From NCBI GenBank assembly GCA_029891385.1, contig CM057234.1, positions 19,888,350-19,952,349 on the forward strand: a stretch of 64,000 bases of DNA, in the 5' to 3' direction. The position numbers and the translations under genes are program-made. The notes under the pieces are model-generated. The model was not told where the DNA came from, did not search any database, and saw nothing but the letters and a program-made list of their open reading frames with translations. Of this stretch, positions 59,640-64,000 are shown piece by piece; positions within the stretch are counted from its first letter, which is position 1; each line of letters starts with the position of its first letter. This stretch comes from Erythroxylum novogranatense. Lineage: Eukaryota; Streptophyta; Magnoliopsida; Malpighiales; Erythroxylaceae.

Positions 59640-60770
59640 AGTTATTGATCTTTATAAACTAAAATAACATTTCCAACTCTTTGGAAAACTTAAATTAGAT
59701 TAAAATAATCGATTCCTAAATAAATTAAATTCTATTCCAAATAGAAATTTAATTTGATTTGAAAACAAAATTTTCAAATCCAATTGGAAACTTTTCCAAT
59801 TTTCGGACTCCTTTGATAAAATTTAATTGAAAACAATTTTCAATAAATTGTACTTCTTACTTATTATAATTTAGAAAAACTATTTTTAAAAACTATACAA
59901 GTAACACATTCTAATCCAATTAGAAAATTATTTCTAATCTCATTAGAAATTATTTTCCTTAATTAGAAAACTATTTTCTAAATTAAAAGGAAACTACTTT
60001 CAAAATTAAATAAAACACTTTTAAATTTAATTAAAAGTCCTTATAGATTATTTATTTTGAGATTTATTTCTTGATTAATTAGAAAACCTTTCTTTAATAA
60101 GTTAGAAAGCTATTTTCAAAATATTAAAGAAAATTCCTTTTCTTGATAAATAAATGAAAACACTTTTCAAAATTTAATCAAGATAATATCCTTTCTAATA
60201 AATCAAGAAAATTATTATTTATAAAGAAACAATTTCTAAATAAATAAAATAATAATTCTCTAAACAAATAAAATTATAAAGTTAATTTATCTCAATCAAT
60301 ATTGAAATAAATAAATTTAATTAAGAAACATCTTTCTTAATTATTTAAGAAAACATTTTCTTAATTTCAAGAAGTCTAATTAATTAATTTCAATCTAATT
60401 GAAAATAATTAATTCTAATTTTAGAACAACTTTTCTAATTAATTAATTTCAATCTACTTGAAACTAATTAATTCTAATTTTAGAAACTAATTTTCTAAAA
60501 TTAATTAGGAATCAATATAATTATTAATCTTAATCTAATTAAGAAAAATAATTATGTTAATATTGGAATTGATTTGATGATTTAAGATAACTTAATAATT
60601 CAACAACTTGAAAAATTAAATTAATTTCTAAAATATCCCTAATAAAAATTATCATTTGAAAACAATTTTCAAATGATTAGAAAACACTTTTCTAATTTTA
60701 TTAGGAGTTTAAACCTACTTAATCTCAATAAAACTCATTTAATAAGAATTAAGTCCTTAAAAAAAAAATG
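59640..60770. repeat. Very AT-rich low-complexity tract
   Basis: About 1.1 kb dominated by TTTTCTAATTAGAAAA-like and AATTAATT-like words in both orientations, with many small palindromes. No coding potential. Confidence 0.7.
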
Positions 60771-61590
60771 AAAACAAACGGAACTATTCCTAAGCCAATT
60801 TCCAAAGATCATCTGCCACCTTTGTGGTGTGTTTTAGAAAACCTAAATTCATAAGCATGACCCTAGCCTCCAAGGATGCCGCCGTCATCTGCCTGGAAAC
60901 GCCAACTCTCTAATGGCCTTTATGGGTTTCAAAAACCCATGATTCTCCAACAGATGCCCACGTCGCCACCATCTATTCGTGTTGCAGCCACAAACACAAA
61001 GACAACTCCAAGGACAAAGACAAAGCGACAAAGGCACACGTCCATGGCGTGTATAGCGACTCACCCACGTTTCACTAATCGCTCATCTAGCCATCATCAC
61101 GCCGCCTTCGCCACCGATGTCCCACGCCGATCCGAGGTTTCTCCAACTACTCACACGGTATGCCACGGCCATCGGTGTGTGATCGCACGGTGAGTTTCCA
61201 AAACTCACCAGCCATCAAAACACAGAGAATGCCCAGAAAATCAAGATTTTCAGGCTATGGCAAAACCAACAACGACGCAGCCAATTGATTTTTCCAGAAA
61301 ACAAAATTCGCTATCGCAAGCAAATGGAATTCCAGAAGGCTAATATGCGGCAGTAATCACAAACGCAGAAACTTATTCCGAATCACATAAACCCAGAACA
61401 ATTAGGATTTCAGAAACACTTTTCAGAACAGTCGTGGATATCTTGTTCGGGGAAACAATTTCCAGAAACACAGTATATATAAACAGAAACAATTTCCGCA
61501 GTCATGCATCAGGTCATATCTGAATTTTCAATTCCAAATTTTTCGATCAATAACACTCAAAATTTTAACAAAATTATAGAATTAAAACCT
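60771..61590. other. LARD leader with GC-richer block
   Basis: 60870-61200 is much richer in GC than its surroundings and has a 105-codon open frame on the plus strand, antisense to the element. No known domain is seen in it, and the sense strand is closed by stops. It may be a captured host fragment or a relic of gag. Confidence 0.4.
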
Positions 61591-61603
61591 GCTCTGATAC
61601 CAC
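61591..61603 (-). other. Primer-binding site of the LARD-like element
   Basis: The minus strand reads GTGGTATCAGAGC next to the 5' LTR: a perfect initiator tRNA-Met primer site. Confidence 0.85.
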
Positions 61604-63199
61604 TGTTGAGAAATCTGGACCGGATCTAATCCGAACGCAGCGGAATAATCACGAAACTTTTTCGTGACTTTTGATTTCCCGAAAACCAAGATCTATTTAA
61701 TTCTATAAAATAATTAACATGAATCAAAATAAAGCGGAAATTAATTCGTACCTTATTATGAAGCTTGATCTTTATCTTGATGCATTCTTCAACTGCTTTC
61801 AAACCGATCCGTCTCAACCACCGTAGCCGCACAAGTGTCCGGCCTCTAACGGTATCCACCGAATGAGTTGAGAGAACTCTGTAACTTTTACAGAGAGGGT
61901 TAAGCATGAAGTGCTAGCTACATAGAGCTTAAGCCTATTTATAATAAGCTTTGGATGTATTAGTAATTTAATTGAAATTAAACACTAATTTCAATTAAAA
62001 TTTAATTAGAATTACAGATAATTCTAATTAAATACCAATTATTTCCAAATAAGATTCAATATCGATCTCGATCTTTATTTATTAAATATCTCATATTTAA
62101 TTATAAAGTTTCTCAAACTTTATAATCAAGTCCAACTTGATTAAATTAATTTTGCTCTCTTCAACCCATTCTATATGTGTGACCCATTAGGTTCCCAAAT
62201 ATGTTGGCAATGACTATAAATTATAATTTAATTCATAATTAGAATTAGATAAATTAAAACTCCTTTTAATTTATCTTTAATTCTCTAATTAAACAATTTA
62301 TAATCATAGATCAAGATTGACGTCTAGCAACGTATCATGACCACCCAAATATTCGTGAATGTCAAAGTGGTTTTGACTAACCTTTCCGTGCATGATTTTT
62401 CCGTATAATTCAATCCTTTCATCAACTAATGTTCCAATTAGACATAGAGCATGGAATTAATGTCTACTCTATTTTGAGTCTAATTATATTAATTCTCCGC
62501 CATTAGCTATTGATTTAATTAATGATATTTGTAAACTGCTTACTAAATATCATTCCACCTGGCCAAGGATTTCTGAATCAATATTAATCGAGAACAACGG
62601 AACATTCTCCTAATTACTTTAGGGTGATGAATCCTATCTTGATCATTCAACTATCTCCATATAGTTCATGTTATATCCAATGACTACCATTTAAACGACC
62701 TTTATAGATCACGAATAGTATCAAACATAACAATCCCATACAAGATAACTTTGATGATCTCAAGTCAAAGGATCACTTATACAATCATCACAATGAGAAT
62801 TCTATGACATACAAGTAATGTTCCAAATAGATTTCTCATATCGGTCTGTTCAATGAACTTGTTCTCAACAAGTACCCACACGTTTGTTTAAGTATCTCCA
62901 TACTTTAGCCTATGAGATCGACTACTTCCTTCATAAGGAAAAAGCGAAGCGTGTGCTAGTCTTTTATGTTCTATTAATGTCCAATCTTAATAGAACAATG
63001 ACTAGAACATTTTAGGAATAATTCATGAATGCAATATGAATCTCATAATTATAATCTCATTATAATTTCATTTGCAATGTAAAATTATCCCATGGACTTT
63101 ATCATATACATCTAAACATGTACAAGATAAAGAATGCCTTTTAAATAATTTGTCACTAAACTACAACCAAAGCGATTGGCTGTAGGGCATAAACCAACA
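61604..63199 (-). repeat. 5' LTR of the LARD-like element
   Basis: A 1596-bp partner of 54927-56526. The TATA box is on the minus strand at about 61933-61945. It differs from its partner by scattered substitutions and about ten single-base gaps. Confidence 0.9.
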
Positions 63200-63204
63200 C
63201 ATTC

Positions 63205-64000
63205 TCCATATGGTTAAACTTTAAACCACAATTGCCTCGCTGGCTGCACCATTGGTGACGGAGGAGACCAATAAGGAGTGGGATAGAGAGAACATTTCCT
63301 TAAAGAGCAAGAGAGGAGATGGTGTAGTATGGTGAATTCAGAGTCCGGTGAAACATTCAACGTAGGAAATAGAATTAAAGCTATAATGGAGAAATGCAAG
63401 AAGGAGAAAAACAATTCACTGTTAAGGAATTTCAAATTACTGGTTGCGTAAGTTAAGGTTATGGAGGAGTAGTGTAGTGAAGCAATTAAGCTTTACGAGG
63501 AGTTAGGTGAAAGAGGAGCCTAGGGATTTTAGGCCTTATTTGTGGCAGAGAATTATATACACTGTTGAAGAAGAAACTAGAAAGATAAGGCTGAGAAAAG
63601 TTTGATAAGTTGAAGCTTGTTCTAAATAATCACCCTTACAGAGAATATTTCCTTGATAACATGTTCGCAACGCATGTTAGGAAGGTAGGTAGAAGGTGAA
63701 GGTCAAGGTCAAGGAGACGTTAAATTGTAATAACTGTGAGGCAATAACAAAATAAAGTGGATGAGAAAGAAAGAGAGGGTGCTCTAAAAATGGTAAATTG
63801 ACAGAAGCCTTCATTATTCCCTGGTTGTGTTCTTCACCGAGGACCTTTCAATTTTTTTAATTATCTTTGTAACTCATTGCCTATTTAAAAGTTCAGATTA
63901 AAAACTTATAAAATAAGACATTTGGGTTTAATCTTGACAATGAAATCTACTTATCGTTTGATTGAAAGTTTCATAACGAAATAGAATAGGATGAAAGTGG
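63205..64000 (-). pseudogene. LINE upstream part and unassigned flank
   Basis: 63205 to about 63300 joins the LINE text at 54926 across the empty site (minus strand, a YWSPPSPMVQ-like start of the zf-RVT region). Beyond about 63300 I recognise nothing; the plus strand is purine-rich with frequent stops. Confidence 0.45.

Larger units (their letters stand above)
54927..63199 (-). mobile_element. Copia-type non-autonomous (LARD-like) retrotransposon
   Basis: It is bounded by LTRs of 1600 and 1596 bp that begin TGTTGAGAAATC and end CATAAACCAACA, with a perfect TSD cattc (54922-54926 and 63200-63204). A primer site at 61591-61602 and a purine tract at 56527-56538 (minus strand, CAAGTGGGAGAT, typical of copia) fix the minus orientation. 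The 5.08-kb interior has no gag or pol motif in any frame. The LTRs differ mainly by scattered single-base gaps, so insertion is recent. It would depend on proteins made by other copia elements. Confidence 0.85.

Noticed and set aside
60876..61193. Real gene of 105 codons
   Set aside because: Antisense to the element, low complexity (Thr/Ser/His-rich) and no domain; kept only as a possible captured fragment.

Overview
This window is nuclear DNA of a flowering plant, very probably a eudicot. The evidence is an intron-rich plant-type inositol polyphosphate 5-phosphatase gene, Ty3 and Ty1/copia LTR retrotransposons primed from initiator tRNA-Met, a TRIM, and a non-LTR (LINE) remnant with a plant-style RNase H tail. 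No prokaryotic, organellar or CRISPR feature is seen. I cannot name the species.

Positions 1-45544 are one retrotransposon nest, readable as a history from matching 5-bp target-site duplications (TSDs). The oldest layer is a short-LTR Ty3 element on the minus strand: 5' LTR 45184-45544, gag near 44069-45149, protease/RT/RNase H at 32858-34308 and 28795-28912. It was hit by an array of long LTRs (34309-44068, TSD acatt; itself hit by a solo LTR at 38314-40416, TSD attac), by a 3.9-kb solo LTR (28913-32857, TSD tgtaa) and by a Sirevirus-like copia element on the minus strand (LTR 27872-28794, gag on both sides of the next layer). The copia gag was then split inside its zinc knuckle by a 25-kb Tekay/Del-like chromovirus (1564-26876, TSD ttcat). 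Its gag was in turn split by a solo LTR (8032-12482) and by a rearranged relative carrying inverted LTR pieces (12785-23350, TSD cctat). Another LTR end (1-676) sits in the copia protease region.

Positions 45545-54926 are the gene-bearing part: a complete 469-bp TRIM (46926-47394), a six-exon 5-phosphatase gene on the minus strand (48201-50545, 459 residues, catalytic motifs intact), AT-rich flank with a decayed copia-type LTR, and the 3' end of a LINE. An 8.3-kb copia-type element with no coding interior (54927-63199, TSD cattc) is inserted in that LINE.

The strongest unusual signals are in the long LTRs. Three diverged Tekay-like LTR families share what looks like a two-intron, three-exon leader with a 63-67-nt middle exon, plus a 51-nt three-way-junction fold just before the second acceptor. 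Repeat copies also differ in a regular way at CAG/CTG sites, often to CG, including in a primer-binding site, while the gene stays in frame. That pattern fits CHG methylation leaving a mark on the read-out or on the DNA.
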